64,000 nt of DNA from Castellaniella sp. (GTDB lineage: Bacteria > Pseudomonadota > Gammaproteobacteria > Burkholderiales > Burkholderiaceae_B): positions 37,607-101,606 of the forward strand of contig NZ_SCQN01000022.1 of NCBI RefSeq assembly GCF_004321985.1, written 5' to 3'. The notes beneath the pieces are model-generated. The model was not told the origin of the DNA. It saw nothing but the letters and a program-made list of their open reading frames with translations, and did no database searches. Numbering within the stretch: position 1 is the stretch's first letter; each line of letters starts with the position of its first letter. Shown in pieces: positions 1 through 8,679 of this stretch. Position numbers and translations under genes: made by a program.

Positions 1-215
1 CCCGTGCCTGGGCGCACCAGCGCCGGGATCTGGTAGCACAGCGACTTCCCGCCCCCCGTAGGCATCAGCACCAGCGCATTGCCACCGTCGATCAGTCGTT
101 GGACGATGGCCTGTTGTTCGCCGCGGAATGACTCGTAGCCAAAGACCTGTTGGAGCGCATCCAACGCCGTGGCCAGGGGGGGGCGGTCCAGGTCGGCGTC
201 GAAGAGGGTGGACAT
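1..215 (-). CDS. recQ: ATP-dependent DNA helicase RecQ, N-terminal part
   Basis: Only the first 71 codons are in the window; the gene continues beyond base 1. The translation has the RecQ N-terminal signature: an aromatic-rich FGYESFRGEQQ segment (residues 25-35) and the Walker A motif MPTGGGKS (51-58) followed by LCYQIPAL. RecQ is a superfamily 2 3'-5' helicase that unwinds recombination and replication intermediates. The ATG lies 5 nt after the ruvA stop, so it probably belongs to the ruvCA transcript. Family is clear; full length and C-terminal HRDC domain cannot be judged. Confidence 0.9.
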   Translation of the reverse strand, partial: MSTLFDADLDRPPLATALDALQQVFGYESFRGEQQAIVQRLIDGGNALVLMPTGGGKSLCYQIPALVRPGT

Positions 216-220
216 TCGGG

Positions 221-802
221 TCACGCGCGCGACAATGTCTTCAGCGCATGGCGGATGCTGTCGGAAATGCTCAGACCCGCCGGCAGCGTGGCCATCGCCT
301 TGCGGGCTTCAGGAGCCGAGTAGCCCAAGGCTTGCAGCGCGTGCAGCACGTCGTCATCGCCAGCGACCGAGGTTCCGTCGGCGCGCGGTGCGGGTGCGAC
401 CGGGCCCAGCTTGTCGCGCAGTTCCAGCAGCAGACGCTCGGCCGTTTTCTTGCCAATCCCCGGGACCTTCACGAGCCGTCCGGATTCCTGGCGCTCCACG
501 GCGTCGGCCAGGTCCTCGACACTCAGTCCCGAGAGTACGGCCAGCGCCGTGCGGGCTCCGATGCCGGTGACCTTGATCAGCGCCCGGAACGCACGCCGTT
601 CCGCTGGCGTTGCGAACCCGTACAGGACATGGGCGTCTTCGCGGATCGCCAGGTGCGTGTGCAGGGTGACGGTCTGGCCCACGGCCGGCAGCTTGTAGAG
701 CGTGCTCATGGGGACGTCGATTTCGTAGCCCAGGCCACCTGTTTCGACGCACAGCGTGGGCGGAGTGATTTCGCGCAGGATCCCGGTGATGCGGCCTATC
801 AT
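221..802 (-). CDS. ruvA: Holliday junction branch migration protein RuvA
   Basis: RuvA binds four-way DNA junctions as a tetramer and loads the RuvB motor for branch migration. The 193-residue protein has the typical MIGRITG N-terminus of the OB-fold domain, two helix-hairpin-helix motifs ([10 protein letters not shown] near 79 and [12 protein letters not shown] near 113) and a short C-terminal RuvB-interaction domain, matching the family's usual length. A longer in-frame reading runs upstream to 952, but MIGRI is the canonical start, 16 nt after the ruvC stop. The usual partner ruvB does not follow directly; recQ does. Confidence 0.97.
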   Translation of the reverse strand: MIGRITGILREITPPTLCVETGGLGYEIDVPMSTLYKLPAVGQTVTLHTHLAIREDAHVLYGFATPAERRAFRALIKVTGIGARTALAVLSGLSVEDLADAVERQESGRLVKVPGIGKKTAERLLLELRDKLGPVAPAPRADGTSVAGDDDVLHALQALGYSAPEARKAMATLPAGLSISDSIRHALKTLSRA

Positions 803-818
803 GGCGTCGTGTTTCCTT

Positions 819-1367
819 TCAGGAAATGAGCCGCCCGGTGCGCAGGCGCCGGGTGCGGGGTGAGAGGATTTCTGGGGCCAGCGCCTGGAGGCGCCCAGCC
901 AGGGGTGCGCAGTGGGCGTGGCAGATCGCACAGGCCAGCGCATCGGCGGCATCAGGGGCGGGCGTGCCGTCCAGGGCCAGCAGGTGGCGCACCATGACCT
1001 GAATCTGTTCCTTGCTGGCGTGGCCGGTACCCACCACGGCCTTCTTGATCTGCAGCGCGGTGTATTCCTGGACTGATAGCCCCGTGTCGGCCAGCGCGCA
1101 CAGGGCGGCGCCGCGCGCTTGTCCCAGCAGCAGCGTGGAGGCGGGGTTCTTGTTCAGGAAGACCTTTTCCATGGCGGCCTGGTCGGGGTGTGCGTCGCGC
1201 GCCACCTCGCGCAGGTTGTCAAGAATCACCTTCAGGCGTTCGGACAGGGGCTGCCCGGCAGGCACCACGATGGTGCCGCTGGCGACGTACCACAGCCTCG
1301 CGCCGCTGGCTTCGATGACGCCGAAGCCGGTGCGCCGCAGACCAGGGTCGATCCCCAGAATGCGCAT
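819..1367 (-). CDS. ruvC: Crossover junction endodeoxyribonuclease RuvC
   Basis: RuvC resolves Holliday junctions by symmetric nicking in concert with RuvAB. The 182-residue protein starts [10 protein letters not shown] with catalytic Asp7, and further acidic residues at Glu67 and Asp139/Asp142 fit the RNase H-like active site. Its ATG overlaps the purH stop codon region by one base, which implies translational coupling in a purH-ruvC-ruvA transcript. Length is normal and nothing is missing. Confidence 0.97.
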   Translation of the reverse strand: MRILGIDPGLRRTGFGVIEASGARLWYVASGTIVVPAGQPLSERLKVILDNLREVARDAHPDQAAMEKVFLNKNPASTLLLGQARGAALCALADTGLSVQEYTALQIKKAVVGTGHASKEQIQVMVRHLLALDGTPAPDAADALACAICHAHCAPLAGRLQALAPEILSPRTRRLRTGRLIS

Positions 1368-2959
1368 CAGTGGCGGAAATGCCGTGTGCCGGTGAAGACC
1401 ATCGCGATGCCGCGCTCGTCCGCTGCTGCAATGACTTCTCCATCACGGATGCTGCCGCCCGGCTGGATCACGCAGGTGGCGCCTGCTTCGGCCACCACAT
1501 CCAGCCCGTCGCGGAACGGGAAGAAGGCGTCGGAGGCTACAGCGGAGCCCTGCAGGCTCAGGCCGGCCTTCTCGGCCTTGATGGAGGCGATGCGGGCAGA
1601 GTCGATGCGGCTCATCTGGCCGGCACCCACGCCCAGCGTCATGCGCTGGCCGCAGAACACGATGGCATTGGATTTCACGAAGCGCGCCACGTTCCAGGCG
1701 AAGGACAGGTCCTGCATCTGGGCTGCGGTGGGTGCGGTGCGCGTCACGACCTTGAAGTCGGCCTCATGCGCCACCCGGCTATCGGGGTGCTGGACCAGCC
1801 AGCCGCCGCCCACGCGCTTGACGTCGAATGGGTTTTGCGCCTGGCCAGGCTTGACTTGGAGGACGCGTACGTTCTTCTTTGCGGCCAGCACCGTGAGTGC
1901 GGCATCTGTGTAGGCAGGGGCGATCAGGACTTCCAGAAACTGTTTACCGACCGCCTGCGCGGTTGCTTCGTCCACGGCCTCATTGAAAGCGATGATGCCG
2001 CCGAAAGCTGAGGTCGGGTCGGTCTTGAAAGCCTGCTGATAGGCCTGCAGCGGCGTGTCCCCCAGCGCGACGCCGCAGGGGTTGGCATGCTTGACGATCA
2101 CGCAGGTCGTGGTGGGGAAGCTGCGCACGCATTCCCAGGCGGCGTCGGCGTCGGCGATATTGTTGTAGGACAGTTCCTTGCCCTGGATCTGGTGGTAGCC
2201 GGCCAGCATCCCGTCGCCGACCTGCAGGTCGTGGTAGAACGCTGCGTCCTGGTGCGGATTCTCGCCGTATCGAAGCGCCTGTTCGCGCTGCATCTGTATC
2301 GTCAGGACACGTGGCCAGGTCTCGCGTTCGGGTACCGATTGTGGTGCTGGCTCACGGGATGCCAGACTACTCAGGTAGGCGGCGATGGCGCCGTCGTAGG
2401 CGGCCGTGTGAGCGAAGGCTTTGGTGGCCAGCTCCAGACGCAACGCGTAGGACGGTTGATGGGCGGGGCCGTCCATGTCGGCGAGTACGCGCGGGTAGTC
2501 GGCGGGGTCGATCACCACCGTGACGCCGCCTTGGGGCGATCCGTGGTTCTTGGCGGCCGAGCGCAGCATGGAAGGTCCGCCAATGTCGATGTTTTCGATG
2601 GCATCGGCCAGCACGCAGTCCGGGCGCGCGATGGTCTTCAGGAACGGGTACAGGTTCACGACCAGCAGGTCGATGGCCGGAATGTTTTGTTCCTTCAGTG
2701 TCTGCATGTGGGCCGGATCATCTCGGCGGGCCAGCAGTCCGCCGTGGATGCGCGGGTGCAGCGTCTTGACGCGGCCATCCAGGATTTCGGGGGAACCGGT
2801 GTGGTCCGCGACTTCCGTGACTGCGAGCCCCGCTTCACGCAGTAGCCGGGCCGTGCCGCCGGTGGACAGCAGCGACACGCCGCGATTGGCGAGTTCCCGG
2901 GCAAATTCGACGATGCCCGATTTGTCGGACACGGAGATCAAGGCGGTCTGGATGGTCAT
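1367..2959 (-). CDS. purH: Bifunctional AICAR transformylase / IMP cyclohydrolase PurH
   Basis: PurH catalyses the last two steps of de novo purine synthesis: formylation of AICAR with 10-formyl-THF and ring closure to IMP. The 530-residue protein has the N-terminal cyclohydrolase domain ([15 protein letters not shown] start; TLHPRIHGG motif) and the C-terminal transformylase domain with the KHANPCG catalytic motif near residue 290. It sits between fis and ruvC on the same strand, 45 nt after fis. The upstream sequence has only a weak ribosome-binding site. Full length for the family. Confidence 0.98.
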   Translation of the reverse strand: MTIQTALISVSDKSGIVEFARELANRGVSLLSTGGTARLLREAGLAVTEVADHTGSPEILDGRVKTLHPRIHGGLLARRDDPAHMQTLKEQNIPAIDLLVVNLYPFLKTIARPDCVLADAIENIDIGGPSMLRSAAKNHGSPQGGVTVVIDPADYPRVLADMDGPAHQPSYALRLELATKAFAHTAAYDGAIAAYLSSLASREPAPQSVPERETWPRVLTIQMQREQALRYGENPHQDAAFYHDLQVGDGMLAGYHQIQGKELSYNNIADADAAWECVRSFPTTTCVIVKHANPCGVALGDTPLQAYQQAFKTDPTSAFGGIIAFNEAVDEATAQAVGKQFLEVLIAPAYTDAALTVLAAKKNVRVLQVKPGQAQNPFDVKRVGGGWLVQHPDSRVAHEADFKVVTRTAPTAAQMQDLSFAWNVARFVKSNAIVFCGQRMTLGVGAGQMSRIDSARIASIKAEKAGLSLQGSAVASDAFFPFRDGLDVVAEAGATCVIQPGGSIRDGEVIAAADERGIAMVFTGTRHFRH

Positions 2960-3004
2960 GTTGGCGAGGCGGAAGAAAGGAATGGAAGAAGGCGCGGTGG
3001 CTGG

Positions 3005-3241
3005 TCAGGCCGATATCTGGTGGGTCTGGAGCTTTTTTCGCAGGGTGCCGCGCGTGATCCCCAGCATGTCGGCGGCGCGTGTCTGGTTGCCGTCGCTGCG
3101 CTCCAGGGCGACCTGCAGCACCGCTCGCTCCACGCACAGGTTGACCATGGAGAGCAGATCGTGCGGGGCCGAGTCGCCGAGATCGGCAAAGTAGCGTTCC
3201 AGTTGGTTGCGGACGGCTTGTTCCAGAGGGGTGGTGCTCAT
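3005..3241 (-). CDS. fis: Fis-family nucleoid-associated DNA-binding protein
   Basis: A 78-residue protein whose C-terminal half (LERSDGNQTRAADMLGITRGTLRKKL) is the Fis/NtrC-type helix-turn-helix. Fis homodimers bend DNA and modulate rRNA, recombination and global transcription. It lies 17 nt downstream of dusB, the same dusB-fis arrangement known from enterobacteria, which supports orthology rather than a fragment of an NtrC-type activator. It is shorter than E. coli Fis (98 aa), as betaproteobacterial Fis proteins typically are. Confidence 0.93.
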   Translation of the reverse strand: MSTTPLEQAVRNQLERYFADLGDSAPHDLLSMVNLCVERAVLQVALERSDGNQTRAADMLGITRGTLRKKLQTHQISA

Positions 3242-3258
3242 GTCGAAAGGTCGGGGTT

Positions 3259-4272
3259 TCAGTGGAGTTCGGTCATTCGGGGTAGTACGGGGGCATCCGA
3301 AGCGTGTTCGTCGAGCCAGTGGCCCAGCATCGACGTCTGTTCTGTGGTGCTGTCCACCGCCATGATATCTGCAAGCAAGGGCTCTGATCCGGGCAGGTCG
3401 CCCAGATACCAGCTGATATGCTTGCGGGCGCTGCGCACGCCGGTCTGTTCGCCGTAGAACGTGTAATGGTCTTCAAGGTGGCTGAGGAGGTGTTCGCGCA
3501 GTTCTCCGTAGGTGGGCGGCGGCAGGTGGGTTCCGTGTTCCAGATAGTGCGCGATCTCGCGGAAGATCCAGGGTTTTCCTTGGGCGGCGCGCCCCACCAT
3601 GATCGCGTCAGCCCCGGTGTAATCCAGCACCTCGCGCGCCTTTTCGGGTGTCGTGATGTCACCGTTGGCGATCAGCGGGATGTGGATGGCGGCACGGACC
3701 TCGCGCAACGTCTCGTACTCGGCTTCGCCAGTATACAGGTCGCAGCGCGTGCGGCCGTGCAGGGTGAGTGCTGCGATGCCGCACGCTTCCGCCAGCCGGG
3801 CGATCCGCACGGCGTTGCGGTTGCTGCGATCCCAGCCGGTGCGCGTCTTCAGCGTGACGGGGATGCCCAGCGGGCTGCACGCATCCACTACGCGGCTCAA
3901 GATGCGAGCGACCAGCGGTTCGTCGCGCAGCAGTGCCGAGCCGGAGGCGACATGGCAGACCTTCTTGACCGGACAGCCCATGTTGATGTCGATGATCCGA
4001 GCGCCTTTGCGGACGTTGTAGAGCGCCGCCTCGGCGAGCATGTCCGGGTCGGCTCCCGCGATCTGGACGGCGACGGGGTCGGGTTCACCTTCGTGGTCGA
4101 GGCGGCGGGAGGTCTTCACGCTGTCCCACAGGGCCGGGTTGCTGGCGGCCATTTCCGAGACTGCGTACGCGGCACCCAGTGCCTTGCACAGGCGCCGGTA
4201 AGGCCGGTCGGTCACCCCTGCCATGGGGGCGACGCAGACGGCGTGGGGCAGGGTCCAGGTTCCGATTCGCAT
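3259..4272 (-). CDS. dusB: tRNA-dihydrouridine synthase DusB
   Basis: Flavoenzyme reducing specific uridines in the tRNA D-loop to dihydrouridine. The 337-residue protein has the FMN-binding N-terminus (VAPMAGVTDRPYRRLC), the catalytic-cysteine region NMGCPVKKVCHV, and the TIM-barrel phosphate-binding segment IMVGRAAQGKPWIF. The open frame runs upstream to 4851 inside the neighbouring gene on the same strand, but MRIGTWTLPHAV at 4272 is the natural start. It is followed 17 nt later by fis. The DusB assignment (over DusA/C) rests on the fis linkage and the motif variant. Confidence 0.93.
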   Translation of the reverse strand: MRIGTWTLPHAVCVAPMAGVTDRPYRRLCKALGAAYAVSEMAASNPALWDSVKTSRRLDHEGEPDPVAVQIAGADPDMLAEAALYNVRKGARIIDINMGCPVKKVCHVASGSALLRDEPLVARILSRVVDACSPLGIPVTLKTRTGWDRSNRNAVRIARLAEACGIAALTLHGRTRCDLYTGEAEYETLREVRAAIHIPLIANGDITTPEKAREVLDYTGADAIMVGRAAQGKPWIFREIAHYLEHGTHLPPPTYGELREHLLSHLEDHYTFYGEQTGVRSARKHISWYLGDLPGSEPLLADIMAVDSTTEQTSMLGHWLDEHASDAPVLPRMTELH

Positions 4273-4343
4273 AGTGGGGATTGTAGAACGCGTGGGTGTC
4301 CCGTTTGGTGGATCTGTGCTCGCGGGGTTGGCCAGGCGGGGCG

Positions 4344-5495
4344 CTAAAGCCGCTGGCCCTGCATCAGGTGGCGTGCGAGCGGCTTGCGCAGGACCGGAAG
4401 GACGTCCAGGGCGAGCAGCGCCAGCCCGCAGGCGTGGCGCTGCAGCGGGTTGGCGGTGGCAAAGAGTCTTGGCAGACTGTCGGTGATCGCCAGTGTCAGG
4501 CTGCGGTCCAGCCGCCGCTGGTGGGCGTAGTGGTCCAGCAGATGCTGGACCGGCGTTCCCGCTGCTGCGAGCCATGGGTGCAGGATGGATGACAGCTGTG
4601 CCACATCGCGCAGGCCCAGGTTCAGGCCCTGGCCGGCCACCGGGTGCAGCGTCTGTGCGGCGTTGCCTACCGCCACGATTCCGGCGCCTTGCAGGCTGGG
4701 TCCGGCGTGCAGGGACAGCGGGAAGGTGTGGGTGCCGCTCAGTCGCTGCAGGCGCCCCAACCGCAGGCCGAATGCGATCTGCAGCTGGGCGTCGAAGGCA
4801 GTGGCTGAAAGCGCCGCCAGCTCCTCGGCGCGGGCGGGTGACACGCACCACACCACGTTGTAAAGATCCTGGCCAGCAGGGTGCGGCAGCAGCGCCAGCG
4901 GCCCGGTTTGGGTGAAGCGTTCGAAGGCGCGTCCGGCGATAGGTGTCTGGGCCCGGACGGTCGCCAGCACGGCGTGCTGGCCATATCCCCGCATGAGTCC
5001 CTGCGGCTGCTCACCGTCCGAGAGCAGCACCACCGAGGCGGTGATGTCGCCGTCGGCTGCCCGCAGCTGGACAGGCTGGCCGGGCCTGGGACGCGCAGGG
5101 CGCTCGGTCAGACGCGTCAGCTTGCTGCGGGCGACAGCGGCGTGCAGCGCATCGAGCAAGTCATCGTAGGCCACCACGCTGCCCAGGCGCGGCGCGTCGA
5201 GTTCGGACTGGTCGATCAGCGTACGCCCCAAGTGCCCGGCTTGGGATACATGCACGGTCAGGATGTCCGCTGAGTGGGCGGGCCAGGCGCCGAGCTGTTC
5301 CAGCCATTGTCGGCTGCCGTGGTTGAGCGCCAGCGCACGTGGGTCCACGGACTTTCCCGGTGTGCGTGGCTTGGGGGCCGGCCCCATGAGCGCAATGCGC
5401 GTCGGATCTGGCGCGTGCCGGGCCAGACTCAGCGCCAGCGCGCACCCGACCGGGCCACTGCCCAGGATTGCGATGTCGTAGGTGGTGTGAGCCAT
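4344..5495 (-). CDS. UbiH/UbiF-family FAD-dependent hydroxylase
   Basis: A 383-residue flavoprotein monooxygenase of the ubiquinone-hydroxylase family. Visible are the dinucleotide fold GSGPVGCALALSLA (residues 12-25) and the family-specific GNAAQTLHPVAGQGLNLGLRD FAD/ribityl motif near 285. Such enzymes hydroxylate the polyprenylated benzene ring in ubiquinone synthesis using O2 and NADPH. UbiH, UbiF, UbiI and UbiM cannot be separated by eye; UbiH is the commonest match for this neighbourhood. It is the first gene of the minus-strand run leading to dusB and is divergent from the ctaG-like gene. Confidence 0.9.
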   Translation of the reverse strand: MAHTTYDIAILGSGPVGCALALSLARHAPDPTRIALMGPAPKPRTPGKSVDPRALALNHGSRQWLEQLGAWPAHSADILTVHVSQAGHLGRTLIDQSELDAPRLGSVVAYDDLLDALHAAVARSKLTRLTERPARPRPGQPVQLRAADGDITASVVLLSDGEQPQGLMRGYGQHAVLATVRAQTPIAGRAFERFTQTGPLALLPHPAGQDLYNVVWCVSPARAEELAALSATAFDAQLQIAFGLRLGRLQRLSGTHTFPLSLHAGPSLQGAGIVAVGNAAQTLHPVAGQGLNLGLRDVAQLSSILHPWLAAAGTPVQHLLDHYAHQRRLDRSLTLAITDSLPRLFATANPLQRHACGLALLALDVLPVLRKPLARHLMQGQRL

Positions 5496-5514
5496 GGGGA
5501 TGGTAACGGCGAAA

Positions 5515-5534
5515 AGCGTTCATTTTAGAATGCT
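5515..5534. repeat. Imperfect inverted repeat in the ubiH/ctaG divergent region
   Basis: Arms AGCGTTC and GAATGCT match at 6 of 7 pairs around an AT-only centre (ATTTTA). The site lies 20-39 nt upstream of the minus-strand ubiH-like start and about 80 nt upstream of the ctaG-like start, in the shared promoter region. It could be an operator. No regulator is identifiable. Confidence 0.3.
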
Positions 5535-5610
5535 TTAAACTAAGAATCCTTTGAAACGGGATCCCTGGCCCATCGCGGATCTCTGGGCCCAACTGGATAC
5601 TGCTGTCATC

Positions 5611-6465
5611 ATGGATCTGCTCACCTGGCTGCAACCCTGGGAGTTTTCTCCCACCCTGGTGCTGGCGTTTCTCGTGTCGGGCTGGCTGTATGGGCGGGGC
5701 TGCAAGGCGCATCGTGTGGGGAAGGTTCGCCAGACACTGTTCTGGGTGGGGTGGGTCATCCTGTATCTGTCGCTGCACACCCAGCTGGACTACTATGCCG
5801 AGCGCATGTTCTTCATCCACCGGCTGCAGCATTTGGTGCTGCATCATCTGGGGCCGCTCATCGTGATGAGCAGCTACCCCGGCCAGGTCATGCGGGCGGG
5901 TCTGCCACAATCCTGGCGTACGTGGCTCGCAACTGCTCGCCGGCGGCGCGGACCGATCCGTGTCCTGGAGTCGCTGGCAACCCATCCCATCCTGATTCCG
6001 ATGCTGTTCCTGGCGTATGTCCTGGTGTGGGTCGAGCCCACTGTGCAGTTCTACTCCATGCTGGATTGGCGCCTCTACCGCTTCATGAACTGGGGCGTGG
6101 TGGTCAGCGGCATGCTGTACTGGAACCTGATCATGGATCGCCGGCCACATCCGCCGGCGGCGATGGCGGCCGGCTGGCGGGTCTTTTCACCGATCTTCAC
6201 CATGGCGCCGCAGATGGCTGCCGGCGCCGTGATCGCGCTTTGTGGGCATGACCTGTACCCTGTCTTTGACCTGTGCGGCCGGGCGTTGCCCGGCTTCACC
6301 GCCATGGATGACCAGGTGCTGGGGGGGCTGATCATGTGGGTGCCGGCCGGCCTCATCGAGGCTTACGGGCTGCTGTATGCCCTGGGCACACTCATGCGGC
6401 TGTCCGATCGCAATCGTCTGCCTCCGCCCCGGCGGCTGGCCAGACGGGTTGTCCACGGGGCCTGA
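5611..6465 (+). CDS. CtaG-type cytochrome c oxidase assembly membrane protein
   Basis: A 284-residue polytopic membrane protein of the caa3-type CtaG family, with about seven hydrophobic helices. Diagnostic segments are the N-terminal WLQPWEFSPT, the histidine-rich FFIHRLQHLVLHHLGPL stretch (about residues 70-86) and the final helix followed by a basic tail. The family is tied to copper supply or assembly of haem-copper oxidases. An in-frame TTG at 5551 would add 20 residues; the ATG at 5611 was chosen because the homology-like sequence begins there. Neither has a strong ribosome-binding site, so the start is uncertain. Confidence 0.82.
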   Translation: MDLLTWLQPWEFSPTLVLAFLVSGWLYGRGCKAHRVGKVRQTLFWVGWVILYLSLHTQLDYYAERMFFIHRLQHLVLHHLGPLIVMSSYPGQVMRAGLPQSWRTWLATARRRRGPIRVLESLATHPILIPMLFLAYVLVWVEPTVQFYSMLDWRLYRFMNWGVVVSGMLYWNLIMDRRPHPPAAMAAGWRVFSPIFTMAPQMAAGAVIALCGHDLYPVFDLCGRALPGFTAMDDQVLGGLIMWVPAGLIEAYGLLYALGTLMRLSDRNRLPPPRRLARRVVHGA

Positions 6466-6474
6466 GGACGGACC

Positions 6475-7968
6475 GTGGACCATTGGGTCCGAACCACCGG
6501 TTGCAGCCTGTGCCTGACGGCGGCGGTGGCGTTGTCCGCCCCGGCTTGGGGACAGCCCATCGGGCTGCCCTCGATGGGGGCCACGTCGGCGGCCGAGCTC
6601 TCTCCGGCAGTGGAACACATGCTGGGCGAAGCCATCATGGAGCAGGGGCGCCACGATCCCACCTATGTGGCTGCGCTCGACATCAACCAGTACCTGACCG
6701 GTGTCGGGCGTCGCCTGGCTGCGCACGCGCCCCAGGCGCTGAGCCAGCCCATCACGGTTTTCGCGATCCGCGATCCGTCCATCAACGCCTTTGCATTGCC
6801 CGGCGGCTACATTGGTGTCAACAGCGGCCTGGTCGTGGGGGCTCAAAGCGAGTCCGAGCTTGCGAGCGTTCTGGCCCACGAGATCGGCCACGTCATGCAG
6901 CGTCACATCGCACGTGGCATTGCCCACGAGTCCCAGGGCACTGGAATGATGGTTGCGAGCCTGGTCGGTGCACTGCTCGCGGCCCTGGCGGGCCAGGGCG
7001 ATCTGGCGATGGGCGTGGCGGCCTTTGGCCAGGCGGCGACCATCGACCGGCAACTGGGTTTTTCGCGCAGCGCTGAGCAGGAGGCCGATCGGGCTGGTTT
7101 CCAGATGATGCGTGCCGCCGGCTTCGATCCGCGCGGGATGCTGGACATGTTTCGCCGCCTGATGAATGCAGCCAGCCTGAACGAAGGCACGGGCGGCGCC
7201 TATGCCTCCACGCACCCCTTGTCGATCCAGCGTCTGTCCGATATCGAGAATCGCCTGTCCGAATTGCCCCCCGTACAGGTCAGACCTGATCCGGAGTTCT
7301 GGTTCGTGCGCACCCGGCTGGCGTTGCTCCAGGCCGTTAGCGGCGACAGCCGCCGCAACCTTCAGCAATCTCTGCGCAACGAAGCCGGCACACAGCAGGG
7401 CATGCGCAAATCGGCCGCCCTGTATGGGCTTGCCATGCTGGACCGGCAATCTGGGGATATCGCCGGCGCCCGGTCCTATGTCGCTCAGGCGCAGGCGCTG
7501 CAGGACTCTCCACAGCTGGCCATGCTGGCCATCCAGCTGGCCGCTGCCCAGAGCCCCGCAGCTGCCGAGGAAGTCAGCGCGGCTGCCTGGAAGCGGTGGC
7601 CGGACAGCCAGGGTGTTGCCGATGGCCGGGCCCATGCTTTGCAGGCCGCCGGACGGGATCAGCAGGCCGTCGCCTTTTTGCAGGCCAGGATCCGCCAATG
7701 GCCTGATGTGCCCGAGTTCCAGAAGTCGTTGGCCGACGGGCTGAATCGCCTCGGCCGGATGGCCGAAGCACATGAGGCCATGGCTTCGTATTATGAGCAG
7801 ACCGGCGCGCTGCCGACAGCGGTCGAGCACCTGGAGCAGGCTCGCAAGCTCTCGCGGGATTTCTACGTCCAGTCAAAGCTGGATGCCCGGATCCGCCAGG
7901 TGCGGGAACACCTGAAGACGCAGCGGGCGCTGCTGGCCCCTTACAGGAACAAGTCTGACGGTCAGTGA
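6475..7968 (+). CDS. M48-family periplasmic metalloprotease with TPR repeats (BepA-like)
   Basis: A 497-residue exported protease. The N-terminus is a signal peptide ending near AWGQ (about residue 27). The zinc motif HEIGH is at 135-139 with a downstream EQEAD third-ligand segment near 205. The second half is helical with TPR-like repeats (about 270-490). This layout matches BepA/YfgC, a periplasmic protease/chaperone that monitors LptD and BAM assembly. It starts at GTG 6475, preceded by a GAGGAC ribosome-binding site overlapping the ctaG stop, so the two are probably cotranscribed. BepA-like rather than LoiP/YcaL is inferred from the TPR half. Confidence 0.9.
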   Translation: MDHWVRTTGCSLCLTAAVALSAPAWGQPIGLPSMGATSAAELSPAVEHMLGEAIMEQGRHDPTYVAALDINQYLTGVGRRLAAHAPQALSQPITVFAIRDPSINAFALPGGYIGVNSGLVVGAQSESELASVLAHEIGHVMQRHIARGIAHESQGTGMMVASLVGALLAALAGQGDLAMGVAAFGQAATIDRQLGFSRSAEQEADRAGFQMMRAAGFDPRGMLDMFRRLMNAASLNEGTGGAYASTHPLSIQRLSDIENRLSELPPVQVRPDPEFWFVRTRLALLQAVSGDSRRNLQQSLRNEAGTQQGMRKSAALYGLAMLDRQSGDIAGARSYVAQAQALQDSPQLAMLAIQLAAAQSPAAAEEVSAAAWKRWPDSQGVADGRAHALQAAGRDQQAVAFLQARIRQWPDVPEFQKSLADGLNRLGRMAEAHEAMASYYEQTGALPTAVEHLEQARKLSRDFYVQSKLDARIRQVREHLKTQRALLAPYRNKSDGQ

Positions 7969-7985
7969 TCCCGTCGTCGGGCGCG

Positions 7986-8408
7986 TCAATGAATCGTGCG
8001 CGAAGAGCTGGGAATGTCCAGCAGCGCGGCCTCGCGCGGCGCGGGCGAAGCGTGATGCACGATCAGGCGCCAGCCGTCGGGCCCTTTCTGGTAAACGTTG
8101 GTGGTGAAGAAGTTCAGGGTGTCCTTGCCGTGCGGTGTATCCACCGCGATCTGCTCGATCAGGATGTGTACGGCATTCATCACGCCCACGATGGCGTGGA
8201 CTTGCGACGGGAAGGCGGCGACGGGGCCATTGGCGAAAATGTGTTCCCAGGCATCCTGGATGGCGCGCGGGCCCAGCGCGCGCAAGCCGCCCGGATGGAC
8301 GCATGCGACGTCTTCGTCGTCTCCCCAGACGCGCATCATGAGCGCCGTGTCACCTTGGCGCATGGCCTCGTAGAACGCGGCTTCAGCTTCCTCTGGCGAG
8401 GGGAACAT
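7986..8408 (-). CDS. SnoaL/NTF2-like small protein
   Basis: A 140-residue protein resembling the SnoaL-like, DUF4440-type NTF2 cone fold: an N-terminal helix (PEEAEAAFYEAMRQGD), a W-containing VWGDDEDVACVHPGG segment, then alternating strands ending in the WRLIVHHASPAP segment. Members include small isomerases, ketosteroid-type enzymes and orphan ligand-binding proteins; no catalytic role can be assigned here. It lies 7 nt downstream of the zinc-finger gene and is converging with the M48 protease gene. Confidence 0.75.
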   Translation of the reverse strand: MFPSPEEAEAAFYEAMRQGDTALMMRVWGDDEDVACVHPGGLRALGPRAIQDAWEHIFANGPVAAFPSQVHAIVGVMNAVHILIEQIAVDTPHGKDTLNFFTTNVYQKGPDGWRLIVHHASPAPREAALLDIPSSSRTIH

Positions 8409-8415
8409 GCGGGGC

Positions 8416-8628
8416 TCAGTGGTGTCCGTGGACTTTTTCGCCCTCGCGCAGCGCGTATTGCGCCCCGCAGTACTGGCAGCGTGCGACGTGGTTTTTCACG
8501 ACTTCGATGTAGATGCGCGGGTGCATGCTCCAGAGCGGCGCCTTGGGGCCCGGGCAGTAGACCGGCAGGTCTTCGGCGCCGACGTAGATGATGTCCTGTT
8601 GTTTGGCGGATTCGGGAGCGCTGCTCAT
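8416..8628 (-). CDS. Zinc-finger CHCC-type small protein
   Basis: A 70-residue protein with the ligand pattern of the zf-CHCC family: Cys in VYCPGP, His in MHPRIYIEV, and the pair CQYCGAQY. The fold is shared with the mitochondrial complex I subunit NDUFS6. In proteobacteria these are short conserved proteins of uncertain function, often beside ilvE or LPS genes. It lies downstream of ilvE across a hairpin, and just upstream of the NTF2-like gene. Confidence 0.85.
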   Translation of the reverse strand: MSSAPESAKQQDIIYVGAEDLPVYCPGPKAPLWSMHPRIYIEVVKNHVARCQYCGAQYALREGEKVHGHH

Positions 8629-8640
8629 GAGGGATTCCTG

Positions 8641-8670
8641 AAAAAGAGGCGGCGGGCTGCCAGGCCCGCC
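8641..8670 (-). terminator. Hairpin with T-rich tail between ilvE and the zinc-finger gene
   Basis: Read on the minus strand, GGCGGGC and GCCCGCC form a 7-bp GC stem with a 6-nt loop, followed by GCCTCTTTTT. It sits in the short gap after ilvE and could be an intrinsic terminator or a partial attenuator ahead of the two small downstream genes. Confidence 0.55.
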
Positions 8671-8679
8671 TGAAAGCGT

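Noticed and set aside
6187..7830. 547-residue minus-strand frame opposite the M48 protease
   Set aside because: Antisense shadow; the plus-strand gene has signal peptide, HEIGH and TPR region.
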